Shown here piece after piece: positions 35,049 through 47,204 of a stretch of DNA of 64,000 nt. The first letter of the stretch is position 1; each line of letters starts with the position of its first letter. The notes below the pieces were generated by a model. The model did no database searches, was not told the origin of the DNA, and saw only the letters and a program-made list of their open reading frames with translations. The translations under genes were made by a program, and so were the position numbers. The stretch is from Congeria kusceri (lineage: Eukaryota; Mollusca; Bivalvia; Myida; Dreissenidae): NCBI GenBank assembly GCA_027627225.1, contig CM051025.1:50032181-50096180 (forward strand), written 5' to 3'.

Positions 35049-36805
35049 CTTAGAAAGGCTAAGTGAGTTCTATAGCAACTGTTAAAATGATAATTAAGAG
35101 CACACTGTCATGATATATTATTACACAGACGGTTTTCAATGACAAGAACTGTTCCAGGTATAGGGACAGCACAATACAACACACACACCAAAATAGGACA
35201 TCATATTTATACAGACAGACATAGATGGACATTTTGCATTTGGAATATTTTTGGTTTTTCACACATATACAAATACACAGCTCCGAAACCTAATTGGATT
35301 AGGAACAGATATTGTCTTACTGTCAAACAATGGTGATTACACAGTTTATGATTTTCCAATATTTTTTTCATTACCTTTAAAAGAAAGCTTATACTGAACA
35401 ACAAAGCTTATAATGAACTAATGAAAGACAATAAAATAATGTTTATTTGATATCTCACTAATATATCAATGATCTTCCAGGGTTTGTGTTTATATTGCAA
35501 TACCACATAATATGTGTCCTTTGCGAACAATATCATCATGTTTAATATTTGAGAAGAAATAGTAAAATTTAAGAGAAATCAGAGTAAGTGGTGCTATTGT
35601 TTCATCCACCTCAAGGGAAAACACATGCTTTCAAATACTACCACCATTCTCATTAACATGCATATCTGGAATACACAAAACTAAAAGACCCAAGTCTGGT
35701 TGAGCATGTTTTATAAAGCATGCAGTTCTTTTTTTATTAAACCATTATTGAAGCCTATCATAAAATTGTAATGCTAATATCACAGAACCTTAAGTAAAAG
35801 TATAAACAAAAAGAAAAAGTTGTTCACGTACAAAATACATGTTTAGTTTTTGTTGGATAAAAACATACTGAAAATGTTCACCAATGCTCAGTATAATGTC
35901 AGTATGCATGAAGATGATATATTTGGTTCATAGTAGTTTGTTACATAAATGATTCATGAACTTTTAACTTTTCAGGTTTCATGAATATTGTAAAATAAGA
36001 ACATTCAAAACATGTACAGTAGCTTCAATAACAGTTTTTTTTAGTGCACTTTGAAATGCCATTATGAAAGCCACCGTACATGAAATTATTTCATGAACTA
36101 TTCAAAATCACCAACTTCCCACTTTGCAGTGTATTAAATAAGATTAACTGAGGTATAATTACAGGTATTACAAGTATAACACATGACCATCATTGAACAA
36201 TTCATATAAAATTATCAAACGGCAAGTTCTATCTGTGCTTTCAAAATGAATACCCATTCACAGATACAATATGAAAGACAGTAAGTGTAATGGATGTTTT
36301 GCACTTTTATGTTATTTACTGAAACTGTTTCAGACATTCATTGGAGACAAATTCTTATGGATACGAATAAAACAGAGTTTCAGACTTCCACTCTGCTCAC
36401 ATACAAAAAAATTAAATGTTGTTTTATTCAAGGCAGACACTGTTCAACAGTAGTGTGTTTTCCAGTCTTCAATGACACAAAAGACAAAATGTCAAAATAA
36501 AACTGACAAAACATCAGTTAATAAACAGAATGTCTCCGAAATCAATGTAACAATTCACTTTCCCATACTTTCTTTGCCAACATCTATTTCTGTGCGGCAT
36601 TGTAGCCAGCTATTTAAAGAGATAGTCTGGAATTATCTGGCGTGCACACAAACACAATCCATGACCTACTGACATTTTACTGGATTAATACAATTTAAGG
36701 CATGGATATCAAGACCTATTATTAAACCAGACCTGTGGTTTGTTGTTTACCGAGAAAATTACTAAATAACAAGATGGAAGCAGCGCTGATAGCCTAGAGA
36801 CTAAC

Positions 36806-36880
36806 TGGGTTTATGGTATTATGAACTAACAGTTAAGCCTTGGGTTTATGGTATTATGAACTAACAGTTAAGCCTTGGGT
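36806..36880. repeat. 35 bp tandem duplication
   Basis: TGGGTTTATGGTATTATGAA with following CTAACAGTTAAGCCT occurs twice in exact succession at 36806 and 36841. Recent, non-coding. Confidence 0.92.
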
Positions 36881-37073
36881 TATGCAACATTTTCCGATTG
36901 ACATTTTAGCACGTTAATAATTTCATTAACAATGAATCATGTTCTTGATAATACAAACACTAGGCTAAGCATTTTTATAATGATTGTACATTTGTAAGTG
37001 GGACCATCTGAAAAATGAAATGATGTAATATTAAGATTTAAAATCGTGTATACTTGTATCCATTTAATATATA

Positions 37074-37126
37074 TGAGGCGCATTGTGGGAAAACCGGACT
37101 TAATGCATGTGCATAGTGTCGTCTTG
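37074..37126. mobile_element. Palindromic element, truncated left end (copy 9)
   Basis: Only the first 50 bp remain, TGAGGCGCATTGTGGGAAAA and CTTAATGCATGTGCATAGTG, then unrelated sequence. A deletion or abortive copy. Confidence 0.8.
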
Positions 37127-37785
37127 TATTTGACACAAAACTGTTCTTTACCAATGCTGTACAATAAGTGTAAATGTTACACAATGACACAAGTATACTG
37201 AATGCTTATATAACCAAACACCATATAAAAATGATAACTACACTAAGCAGATCATGGTAAATGATAATGCCCAATCTAAATGGTTTTCAACAAATTCGGT
37301 GAAAGCTTCTAGTGTAGAGATTTGAATATAACCGTAACAGATGAGACCAAAATAATCAAACCGAACCAGTGCCCAAACCTCAAACAACTATATAGAAACA
37401 GAATATGCAGAAACTCAAGAGTCTCAGACACACGTAACTTTTTACATTACTAGCAGATTTACTTACTAAACAATTTCAAGAACTAGACATGTTTTAATAA
37501 TCAAAATGTCCCCTAAACAAAACTGTGACAACAAACAACAGGTCATAGATTTTCCACACACATTGCTGTAATAATTTGAATTTGACAGACATTTATTTTT
37601 GAAGTACTTCATTACTAACAAAAATAGAAAGACATCAGAAATAACATAAAATTTTATGCACCTATTTTTTGACAACACAAATCAATGATACATGAGTACA
37701 AGCAATGGACAGGAAATGATATTTGAAAAAAAAATAAAAAAAATTTAAAGGTATAATTTGATCAGAAAAAGAGAATAGATATTAC

Positions 37786-38392
37786 CTGTCAATGAGCGCA
37801 TCAATGTCTTTCTGTTCTGAGTCAGAGTCCCCCTTCTGACCCTCTTCGAGTTCATCCTCCTCTTTGTCATCGTTCTCCTCCTCCTGATCGGCAGCGCCGT
37901 CATTCTCCTGTGTCAGGGCCCACTCTGGCTGGATCCCCGCATCGATCATCTTTGCACCACTATCCGACCTGAGCTTAGCATTGGCACTATGCGTATCTTG
38001 TTCTTGCAACGGAGAACTACTTTGTTTCTCACTGGGACTACTTTTACCACCCTCATCCCCATCAGCAGCAGTCTCCTTTGCAAGAACAGATGGACTACTT
38101 TCTGAGGAGTAAGCATCAGAGGTGTGTGATGTGGTCAGAGGATTATGCAACTGTTGCACACGTGATTCAGAACACTCAATCCCCTCTTCACTCACCTCCT
38201 TGTCTGATTTGGGGGCTGCGGGGCCAAAGCTCCTGCCCTTGGTAACCAAACCCATTTTGCTACTAGGGGACAAGGACAAAGGTTTGATCTTCCGTTCTGG
38301 CTGGCTTCCTGCTTCACTGTAGCCGCGGTACTTCGATATCAAGCTTTGCAATCTGTCGCCACCTTTTTCACTTTGACTTCTTAGCATTTGTT
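37786..38392 (-). CDS. Coiled-coil/SxIP gene, large exon with acidic disordered region
   Basis: This 607 nt exon is the largest of the - strand gene. The acceptor GAATATTTTACAG and donor GACAG/GTAATA bracket it; entry phase 1 joins the preceding exon 41645-41795 (A plus AA, Lys) and exit is phase 2. The product starts QMLRSQSEKGGDRLQSLISK then YRGYSEAGS, continues as a Ser/Pro/Lys-rich low-complexity stretch, and ends in a long acidic run (EEENDDKEEDELEEG) before DSEQKDIDALIDR. No folded domain is visible; it looks intrinsically disordered with many Ser-Pro and Ser-rich possible phosphosites. The internal ATG at 38387 is not a start. GC content of about 50 percent against AT-rich introns is strong evidence for coding. 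The family is not recognised. Confidence 0.82.
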
Positions 38393-39125
38393 CTGTAAAA
38401 TATTCATATTACTTAAGTTCCAAATTGATTGTGACACCTGCTGCTGGGCGATTTAACCTGTAAGTTATTACCCTGAAATCTGTACTCAATGATGGATTAC
38501 AATAAATTCAAACATTCATCCTCAAATTAAGTGAAATACACACTGAAAAAAATCAAACACGCCAATACTGAGGAGCTAGATTAAGTGATTGAATCAGACA
38601 TTAAATTTTAAGAGACTCTCACAAGTGGGATTTAAAACTTTGAAACACATGAAATCCTGTATAAATATCAATATTAATAGTCAGATACAAAAATGGCATA
38701 TTTTGCCACTTTGTATTTCTGAACAGTTGGAATGCTTTAAATAACTCCATTCTGCATGCCATGATTTAACAGTTACACCCAGCTATCACTTTTTCTTTTA
38801 TTCTATTTCTGACAATTATTATTCATACAGTAAAAATATTTTTGCCCTTTAGGAAAGACAACAGACTGAAGCCTTTTAGGGGAACCTAGTCTATTTACAG
38901 TCACTGACCTATCCTTGTCATTTAGTACGGTTTTGGTAATAAGAATTAAAATTACCATTCCTTAATTTACTTTGGTTATACAGTGTACACTGTACTGTAA
39001 GGAGTACACTGTACACATTTTCCATTCCATAATTGAAAATAGTGCTTGCAGTTTTTGGAACTTTTAAAGAAAACTTTTTAGAACATATCTAATAAAGATT
39101 GCTGTGTTTTTAAGAAGAAATTATA

Positions 39126-39389
39126 TGAGGCTTGTTGTGGGAAAACAGGGCTTAATGCATGTGCATAAAGTGTCATCCCGGATCAGCCTGTGCAGTCCGC
39201 ACAAGCTGATCCGGGACAACATTTTCCGCTTTTATGGTATTTTCTGTTTCAAGGAAGTCTATTATAAACATAAATCCACTGTAGGTGGAAAGTGCCGTGC
39301 TGGATTAGCCTGTGTGGACTGCACAGGCTGATCCGGGACGACACTTAACGCACATGCATTAAGCACGAATTTCCCCCGACACGCCTCAT
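39126..39389. mobile_element. Palindromic MITE-like element, copy 10
   Basis: Full-length, with GGATCAGCCTGTGCAGTCCG in place of the commoner GGATTAGCC in both hairpins, compensating changes that keep the stem paired. Ends TGAGGCTTGTTGTGGG and CCCCGACACGCCTCA. Intronic. Confidence 0.88.
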
Positions 39390-40937
39390 ATTAACATTAC
39401 AGAAATAACAAAATGGTAACTGACTCACATCACTCCATACACAAGGATCATCAAAATTACATTTTCTAATTTGGCATCATCTGGCAAAAACCATTTAGGC
39501 AGTTCTATGATGCCTTTACTGCTAATAATAATGCCATCATGATCTTGGCTATAAATTGCTAGATACTAAATGTCAGACATGACGACCACTAAAATTACAT
39601 TTTCTCAATTACTTTTATTTTTGATCATAGAATTGTACATTTTGTCTCAATATTCCTCCTGTACTAAGTATTCATTACTCATTTCATACATACAATCACA
39701 AAAATATAATCTGTATAATCTGTCATGTTTAGTATTTGATGTGGGTCTGTCAGTTTTTTTATGTTACATAAATTTACACCACCTACCCCTGAAGCAAGCC
39801 CGCAATGTGATATATAATGCTATGAAGGTTATGTTTCAAAGCACCTGAAACACGAGCATTCAAATATATCTAATGTACATTTCCAATTTTTTTGACAAAT
39901 AAATGGAACATAAAATAACAGTTTACTGAGTCGATAAAAAATTAACAGTCGAAATGCATTTTACATGTGAAAAGAACAGTTATATAATACTACAAATAAT
40001 ACAGTAAAAATCATTTTAAGGTAATTATGACTCTAAAACAAAAATACACGACGATACAAAGTGAACACATTATACTGATCATGTGAATTGTTTAAAAAAT
40101 AAAACAACATCCAATTGATGAACAACTTCAAGAAAGTGTGCAAACCTATGACAAACATACCTAATCCATTATAAAAACTGGGAAATGTAAAAGTACTTCC
40201 TAAATATAGAGTATCCTATTAATACTTCATTTTCATTTACATATTAATAGAAAGGAAAAAAAGACACCAAAAGATAACTAAAGCAAAATATGTCAATAGA
40301 CTATATGGTATCATAAATTAGTTATAAAACTATACAATAAACACCAAGTTCGTACCAAAAAGTACTTCTACCTCTAAATTTACCACCTAAACTGAAAATG
40401 CGCTGACAACATTCTGGCCCATTTTGAAGCAATATATAATTGTAGAGAAAAACGATATCAAATATTAGAAAAAAAAAAAATGAACAGTGCACCAACTAAA
40501 TGCAGAAGTTATATAATAATAACCACTGTTAGAACAGAGAAAGGACAGATTGTGAAAATTATAAAAATAAGTAACAGCAAACACTGGCAACAATGCTAGC
40601 ATACGGAACATGTGACATATAGATGAAGGGTGATTTCTGAACACATTTGGCAAGTTATGGTGAGCCGAGTTAACCAATCTACAAATCCATGACAACAAAT
40701 GCTAAGTTACTGTGATACCATTTAGTTATTAAGGGGAAGCAACCCTCAACAGAACTGGGTAAAGCAGAAGGGATCCAACTCTATAAAAGGGACACAACTC
40801 AACTTTTAATCAAATAAAATTAAACTGTCATTAAATATACATAATGAAGTTAAAATAGCTTATTTGTTTACTAAAACTAATAGCTGTTTAATGAAATATT
40901 AAAGAATGATTGTAATATTGCATTAACATTGAACATA
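39390..40937. other. Intron, nothing recognised
   Basis: AT-rich. The + strand frame 39570-39848 and the - strand frame 40465-40698 show no motif, codon bias or splice sites. Confidence 0.5.
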
Positions 40938-41176
40938 TGCGGCGCGTCGTGAGAAAACCAGTCTGAATGCATGTGCGTAGTGTCGTGTGGATTAGCCTGT
41001 GCAGTCTCCGCTTTTATGGTATTTTCTGTTTCAAGGAAGTCACTTCTAACCATAAATCCACTTTAGGCGGAAAGTGCCGTCCTGGATCAGCCTGTGCGGA
41101 CTGCGGACTGCACAGGCTGATCCGGGACGACACTTAACGCACATGCAGTAAGACTGGTTTTCTCACGACGCACCAC
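40938..41176. mobile_element. Palindromic MITE-like element, copy 11
   Basis: The left inner hairpin has a deletion (GGATTAGCCTGTGCAGTC runs straight into TCCGCTTTTATGG). The right hairpin has a small duplication, GGACTGCGGACTGCACAG, at its loop, as expected from slippage on a hairpin. Confidence 0.85.
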
Positions 41177-41644
41177 ATATGTTGAACAATCCACCAAATG
41201 AATACCAATTCTCAATATTCAATGTAAAACAACCACTGTAATTCATAGAATTTGTTTATTACATGTTTGAGATCTGGCCCAGATTGAGAGAAATGGTAAC
41301 ATAATTTAAACAGACAACACTTATTCCAGGAAATGTTAGAACTATGTCATAATCTGTTCCATTAATTTTATTATCACAAATGATTTTAACAAGAAATGAA
41401 ATTTTGCGGTATGAATGCAATGTGCCATTATGATGCTATAAAACTGCTAAAAGAAAAATACAAAATAGTTACCAAGCTATTTAACATGCATTTAATAAAA
41501 CAAAAACTAAAAACACCGCACAGAAGCCATTATTCTAGGCGAAACGCGAGCAAATGGTAAAAAACTGTGCACAATGAACTGCAATTCTAAGCGCATTATC
41601 AAGAGTTGTGCCCCTTCAAGGGCTGGCGCTAGAGGCCGACTTAC

Positions 41645-41795
41645 TGGAGATAAATTTAGATCCATATTGACCAGGTACTACTTCGATACCTTCCGATTTG
41701 TCAGACTCTGACGAAGTGCGAGTCTGAGATTGGGACTCTCGTTTGAAATACGATTCTGCCGGTTTTAGACGACGTAGAATTTCATTACCACGATC
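41645..41795 (-). CDS. Coiled-coil/SxIP gene, exon (DRGNEILRRLKPAESYF...)
   Basis: The acceptor CCACCTTGGTAG and the near-consensus donor TCCA/GTAAGT bracket 151 nt, phase 0 in and phase 1 out. It encodes DRGNEILRRLKPAESYFKRE followed by a Ser/Thr/Gln-rich stretch and EVVPGQYGSKFIS. If the donor is not used the frame continues ten residues to TGA (KSASSASP end), giving a possible short isoform. Entry is open only in phase 0 because a TAG sits just upstream, which matches exon 42101-42141. Confidence 0.72.
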
Positions 41796-42100
41796 CTACC
41801 AAGGTGGCAATAGAGTAAATATAATTTTATTCTAAACTTACAAGTCATTTTATTTTATTTATATACTGCATTACAACAGCATTTTGGTTTAAATTTGAAC
41901 AAGTAACAAACAAATGAAAATAAACTGTTACGAAGAAAATATTAAAAATTAATTTTAACAGCTAAACAAAAAAGTAAATTTGTTTAATATGCCAAAGCCT
42001 TAATTTAAGTATTTTAATATGTTATAATGAAACACGGTATGCGCTGTAATATTGGCAGCTAATAGCTCAGCCATTTTCCATGAAGGAAACAAAAGCATAC

Positions 42101-42141
42101 CTGGCTTCGAGACTGCCTAGTTAAAACGGTAGAACTTTCAC
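42101..42141 (-). CDS. Coiled-coil/SxIP gene, 41 nt microexon (ESSTVLTRQSRSQ)
   Basis: The acceptor TGTGTGTTTTCAAG and donor CCAG/GTATGC bracket 41 nt, phase 1 in (G plus GT, Gly) and phase 0 out. It encodes ESSTVLTRQSRSQ. It bridges the phase gap between 46616-46650 and 41645-41795, which cannot be joined directly without a stop. The 37786-38392 exon could also follow 46616-46650 directly, so this exon and the next may be skipped as a unit. Confidence 0.62.
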
Positions 42142-42626
42142 CTTGAAAACACACAAAAGTATTATCATTTCATTTACGTCAATGCACCAGAAGTTGCTAG
42201 AGACATTATCATATTAGTCCAAAAATAGTTTTATGATGCGCAATATGAACTGAACATAAATACAGAATATAATAAATGTCTATAAAGTTTTGTACCTTTT
42301 TTGTTGACATGAATTTTCAAAAAGAAACACACAACACTTGCGAAGTCAATGCAACAATATATAACAAATGGTGACAAAGTCTGTTTTTCAGACTTTAAAC
42401 GCTTACAAGAACATAAATGTAGAGAAAGAACTGACAAAACTAAATATTATTGTTATATTACACACCCATAACTGTTTCAAGACCCGATACAAAATACTAT
42501 GATATACTGTAATTTCACAATTTTGTATCTAACAATAACAATTACGTCTCACAACCAAATTCTATTACTAACACTGTAAGATTTCTTCATAATATTTTGT
42601 AAAATATCTTTGATATTAAACTGGTA

Positions 42627-42650
42627 TTTTTTTTTTTTTTTTTTTTTTTT
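42627..42650. repeat. Poly(T) run
   Basis: 24 uninterrupted T in an intron; on the - (transcribed) strand it is poly(A). It could mark a retroposed 3' end, but no recognisable element body adjoins it. Confidence 0.9.
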
Positions 42651-43285
42651 ACATTTAAAAAAATGAACACCATCATACTTCCTTTTGATGTTTTATTACA
42701 ATGTTAATTATTTGTCATTTGTAGGCAAGGAGCCATTCGCAACAAAAAAAGCAACTGAATATAATAATACATTAACTAAAAGATTATACTAAGGTGATAC
42801 GACTGACCATTAATGATAACTTAAAAATGCATAATTTATAAGTAAATATTTTGAAATTCTAAGAAAACATACAGCTCAAAAGCAAATGAAAAATCTATTT
42901 CAATAATGTGATATGCCCATATTTGGTCAAAATACCTCTTTCAACCGATTCCGTGGTAATTCGATACCAGAATGCCGCATATATCAGTATTTAAGAATGT
43001 GAAAAACATACCGGTATTGACTTTGGCACAATGTGCTAAATCGAAAATTTCATATTACTATTAACACTGGGTCAAGGCAGCACAAAGCCAATGTCACGGT
43101 TAAATGCAATTCTGAAACTTCTGAAACATCATCTTTAAAACCACCAAGTCTTAATAAAAGTCATTTACCAGTGATAACAATAAAAGAAAAACTATGAAAA
43201 GAATTAATATACAAATGTTATATAATGAAGAGTGTGGCTGCATCTGAAAATGTTAAGATCTTTGTACTTATATATAGAATATAAT

Positions 43286-43525
43286 TGAGGCGTGTCATGG
43301 GAAAACTGAGCTGAATGCATGTGCGTTAAGTGTCATCCCAGATCAGCCTGTGCAGTCCACACAGGCTTATCCAGGACGACCCTTTCTGCTTTTATGGTAT
43401 TTTCTGTTTTAAGGTAGTCTCTTTTAAACATAAATCCACTGCAGGTGGAAAGTGTCGTCCAGATTAGCCTGTGCAGACTGCATAATTGTGGAGTGTCGTG
43501 AGATTTCCCACGACAACGCCACAAT
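43286..43525. mobile_element. Palindromic MITE-like element, copy 12, with rearranged right end
   Basis: The left end TGAGGCGTGTCATGGG is normal, but after GGATTAGCCTGTGCAGACTG the right arm is replaced by CATAATTGTGGAGTGTCGTG and a CCCACGACAACGCCACAATT end. The right terminus is followed by a local duplication. Confidence 0.8.
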
Positions 43526-43645
43526 TATTTTCACACCTTTCCTATTTACGATATCCAGTTGCAATAGTTTGATATTAATTTTCCCGATTTCCCATGCCAC
43601 CCCACAATTATTTTCACACCTTTCCTATTTATAATATCAGGTTAG
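43502..43645. repeat. Duplicated right end of element copy 12 plus flank
   Basis: GCCACAATTATTTTCACACC followed by TTTCCTATTTA occurs at about 43518 and again about 82 bp later as CCCACAATTATTTTCACACC. The duplicated unit spans the element's terminal arm and its flanking DNA, so it formed after insertion. Confidence 0.8.
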
Positions 43646-43649
43646 GTAT

Positions 43650-44637
43650 TAATTTTTAAGAAGCCAGAAACATGTTTTACAACAATAAAAGTTGCTTATC
43701 AAAATATCATATTTATACATTCAAATATCTTAGACTGTGGGTAAAACCTGTTCCTTATCATGAAATTTGATATTTTATAATGTGGGAGTAGAGTAAAAGT
43801 CCCCACAACATAAAGCGAGCAATGTTTGCAGCTGGGAACGCATCTAGTAAAATTAGCTCAAGAACCTGTTTAGGCAGGGGAAGCCCTGGATAAATATGGC
43901 ATTTAAAAAGTTTTGCCATCTATGTAGGACATGCTCTTTCTGCCGTACAATACGTATGACCTTCACCCATCTGCCCTTCCTTACACTGCCATCAATCTGT
44001 TAATTGGACAGACAATGTTCATTTGACATTTTCAGAAGGAGAAAATTAAACCATAACCAACACTTCTAAACCCGGAAAGCATGTCATTCCTGACAGTAAT
44101 ATTTTAAAAACTTCAGTTGGTTTACGATGTGAGTCACATATTTGTTGTCTAGCTGTTTCAATTAAGACATTTTAAATTGCACCATGTGATTTTTACTCTT
44201 TATGTTAGCCAGTGCAAATTATAACAGTAGCTAAAATTACAATAAATATAACAAAATGTACATAAAATGGACATATGTAAGTAAAGCAGAACATACATTT
44301 ATATTGTGCTGATTGTTCAAGCCTGTACGATCAAGAATAACAGGTCTGGAGGGTATACCATCACTGATGGTCTATGATTCAATTCAACCAAACAACATTT
44401 TCTTTTGAATCTTTAGTCTTTAGTAAGGGCTATATGCGACAGAACAGCCTCTTTGACACACAAAAGTGGTTTATAAACGTTCATATCAATTATAAAACAT
44501 TTCAAACATATTTTAATTCTTTCCCCATAGGTAAAATAGGCGAATGTTATGCATGGTTGAAGGTTTTGCATGGCACAGAATTTATTAATAGTTACTATAT
44601 ACCCGCCAGCGTTAACAAAATAAAACCCCTAAACTTA
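43650..44637. other. Intron, nothing recognised
   Basis: AT-rich, with no splice-bounded frames. The + frame 44374-44709 runs into the left end of the transposon at 44638 and has no protein-like features. Confidence 0.5.
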
Positions 44638-45545
44638 AGCCCCGGTCACACTGTCACGATTTTGGCTACAATTGCCCACGATTTACACAATCTTGATGAA
44701 GCGTGGTAAAGCGTGAACACATAGTTACATACTGGCGTCTGTGTGAATCTTGAAGAAACTTGGGGGATCCTTATCAATCGGGAAGCTCTACGACAGTTTT
44801 GAACATGTTCAAAATATTTGTGGCTCATCGTAGCGTTGCCACAATTTAAAAAAAAAGCAGGGCAATCCTAGTGCAACCGTATCTCAATCTGACTTATTCG
44901 TACAGCCATCGTAGAGGCAATCGTGGCCTTACAAGTTTAATCGTGATTGATTTTATGACATATATATGACAAGACTGTAGTACGTTATGGTACGTTTTGC
45001 AATGTATATGGTACGGATTTCTATGCTTGCCCTACAGTTCAGTTAGGATTCCACTAGGATCTTCAGCGACAACTATCATGACTTCTCACGAATACACACG
45101 ATGGACCACGACGATTGGATCACGATGCCTGTACGTTTTTTTGTGATGTTACTACGCACTCACTAAGTTTGCGTACGTTGGTGTCACGATTATGCACGAG
45201 GAATCGTGTTGTCCAAATCGTCTTAAAGCGTAGCGAAGCATGAGAATTATTGGCTATTTGTAGGTTTATCATGATGAATCTTTCTACAATCTTAGGAGCA
45301 ACGTTAACAATCGTCTGTAATCGTCTGTTAACGTAGCATATACCTGACGCTAGTGTATTACAGCAGTAACAGATGGTATCATATCTTGGTGAAACCCTGA
45401 TGAATCGGCTGCGGAAACCTACAAGAGTCGTTTATATTTTAAGTCTTGTCCGACAACTACTGTAGGTATAAGTAGAAAGATACAATTGGGCACTGTGCAT
45501 CACGATTAACATCGCAGCCAAAGTCGTGACAGTGTGACTGGGGCT
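44638..45545. mobile_element. Non-autonomous DNA transposon, 31 bp TIRs, TTA target duplication
   Basis: The left end AGCCCCGGTCACACTGTCAC continuing GATTTTGGCT is repeated inverted at 45516-45545 with two mismatches. TTA flanks both ends (44635-44637 and 45546-45548). A 3 bp TTA duplication is what PIF/Harbinger elements produce, so that superfamily is the first guess. The 908 bp body is rich in CGAT and ACGATTG words, partly as inverted copies, and encodes no transposase. It lies in an intron of the - strand gene. Confidence 0.82.
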
Positions 45546-46001
45546 TTAGCTATACTGTATTTAATGACGTCGTCTTGTGGATTTTCATGACGTTATTTCA
45601 TGTTTATTTTAAAAGAATGATTTTACTGACATAGTATGGAATAATACACGGTCAGCACGTGACCCGGCTAAACCAATGAAAAGCAAGTATTCTGTATGAG
45701 GCAAGATAAAGGATAATAGCATGAAGTATGAACAAAAAGCAAGTTTTTCGGAAGTCTTGACACATGTCAATACTTCTGAATACTGGTATATTCACCGCAA
45801 GACCACAGAAACAAAAAATCTTTAATATAAAGTTGCTGTTCTTTTTCAAAAATGATCTGTGCACATAACGTAATTATTTCACAATTAATACCATAATTTC
45901 AAAATGCAATATGAAGCGGACATTGCATAACCTCTTCGACAGTAATTACGTGCATGACATACACTGTGCTAAAGATACACTATAGTCTTTACATTACATA
46001 A

Positions 46002-46073
46002 CTCTGTGTGGACTAGAGGTTAGCATCTCAGACTTTCGATCCGAAGGTAGAAGGTTCAAGCCTCCGCAGGGAC
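46002..46073 (+). tRNA. tRNA-Glu(TTC)-like sequence, probably a pseudogene or SINE head
   Basis: The D region TGGACTAGAGGTTAGCATC closely matches the tRNA-Glu pattern. The anticodon arm is TCAGA, loop CTTTCGA, TCCGA, giving anticodon TTC with one A-C mismatch in the stem, and AAGGTTCAAGCC is the T arm. The acceptor ends (CTCTGTG and GCAGGGA) pair poorly and the T stem is imperfect, so function is unlikely. No clear SINE body follows. Confidence 0.45.
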
Positions 46074-46615
46074 ATCATTTTGTCTTTTTATGATTTTTCT
46101 CGATGTTATGCTTCAGTTGATTAGTCAAGAAGAAATTTTACATTTTATATGTTTAATGAACTTTCTAAGTAGTAAAACAAATCTGTGAATAATGTCCCTT
46201 AAGACCTGCTCTGACATCCTTGCACTTCATAATGATGACACCAGAAAACAAGTGCTAGTAATACAATTAAACAAATGCTACATTATAATTTAGGCACAAA
46301 AAACAAACTTAGTGATTTTTTCTGTCTGGCCATCAGGGACAGATAAGTGTTGATTTTAGTGCGCAAGTAATGTTGATGTCTATATTATAAACTACTTGAA
46401 ACCACTGCCATCAGAGAAAACTGCTGACACTTTTCCAGAGCATACACAAAAGAAATGCAAAACAATTATGGCTCAGTGCAAATGACAAAGCAATAGGCAA
46501 TCACCTCTGAATATTACTGTAAATAAAAGGCTAATACAAAATTAACTTTGGTTCAAACTTGAATCTTTGTGGTTTAAAGTTTTTAAAATTTGGTTAAAAG
46601 TGACAAAATCCTTAC

Positions 46616-46650
46616 CCGAAGTGTCCTTTGCCGTGGAGTCTTCCACTTTC
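46616..46650 (-). CDS. Coiled-coil/SxIP gene, 35 nt microexon (KVEDSTAKDTS)
   Basis: The acceptor TTCTTGTTGTTGCAG and donor TTCGG/GTAAGG bracket 35 nt, phase 2 in and phase 1 out. It encodes KVEDSTAKDTS after an Arg completed with the preceding exon. Splice sites are both good and the phases agree on each side. Confidence 0.62.
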
Positions 46651-47204
46651 CTGCAACAACAAGAACAAGAACAGTTATTGTCAGGAATAATGTACAACTT
46701 AATTAGTTTAATTAACTACTTGATATTTCATAATTTCTATATAGATAAATAACGAACCCTAATTTTGCCTTATGTACTTAACTTGTATTAATGTAGTGTA
46801 TATATGCAATGCATGGCAGTCAATTTGAAGTTCCATGCAAAGGAAGATAATGTGACAACCTTTCTTTGTAAATCTCAAGGACAATACCATCAAAACACCC
46901 AAGAAGACATTTCTGGTGTAATAAGCATTTATTTTTCTTTTCAATCTTAGAAAAAATAACACTAACTTTTTCACTACTGGGTTACAGCATGTAAATGTGC
47001 CATGTTACCCAATTACTATATGTGAGAGCCAACATAGTTAGCATACTTTCTACACAACACTATGTAACTATGTGCCAAAACACCATGCTGCCTATGTCTA
47101 ACCATTGCTACTGGCCGATGAGAGCATTTGTATAATACTGTCTACAAGACAATGCATATAAAAGAATATAATGCATGTTTAAGAAATAATTTTAGATTAA
47201 TCAA

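Larger units (their letters stand above)
35049..37785. other. Intron
   Basis: AT-rich. It contains a 35 bp tandem duplication (36806-36875) and an orphan 52 bp left end of the palindromic element (37074-37126). No coding signal on either strand; the short frames around 36271-36672 lack splice context. Confidence 0.55.

Noticed and set aside
44374..44709. 111-codon + strand frame
   Set aside because: Runs from intron into the left end of the TIR element; no protein-like pattern.
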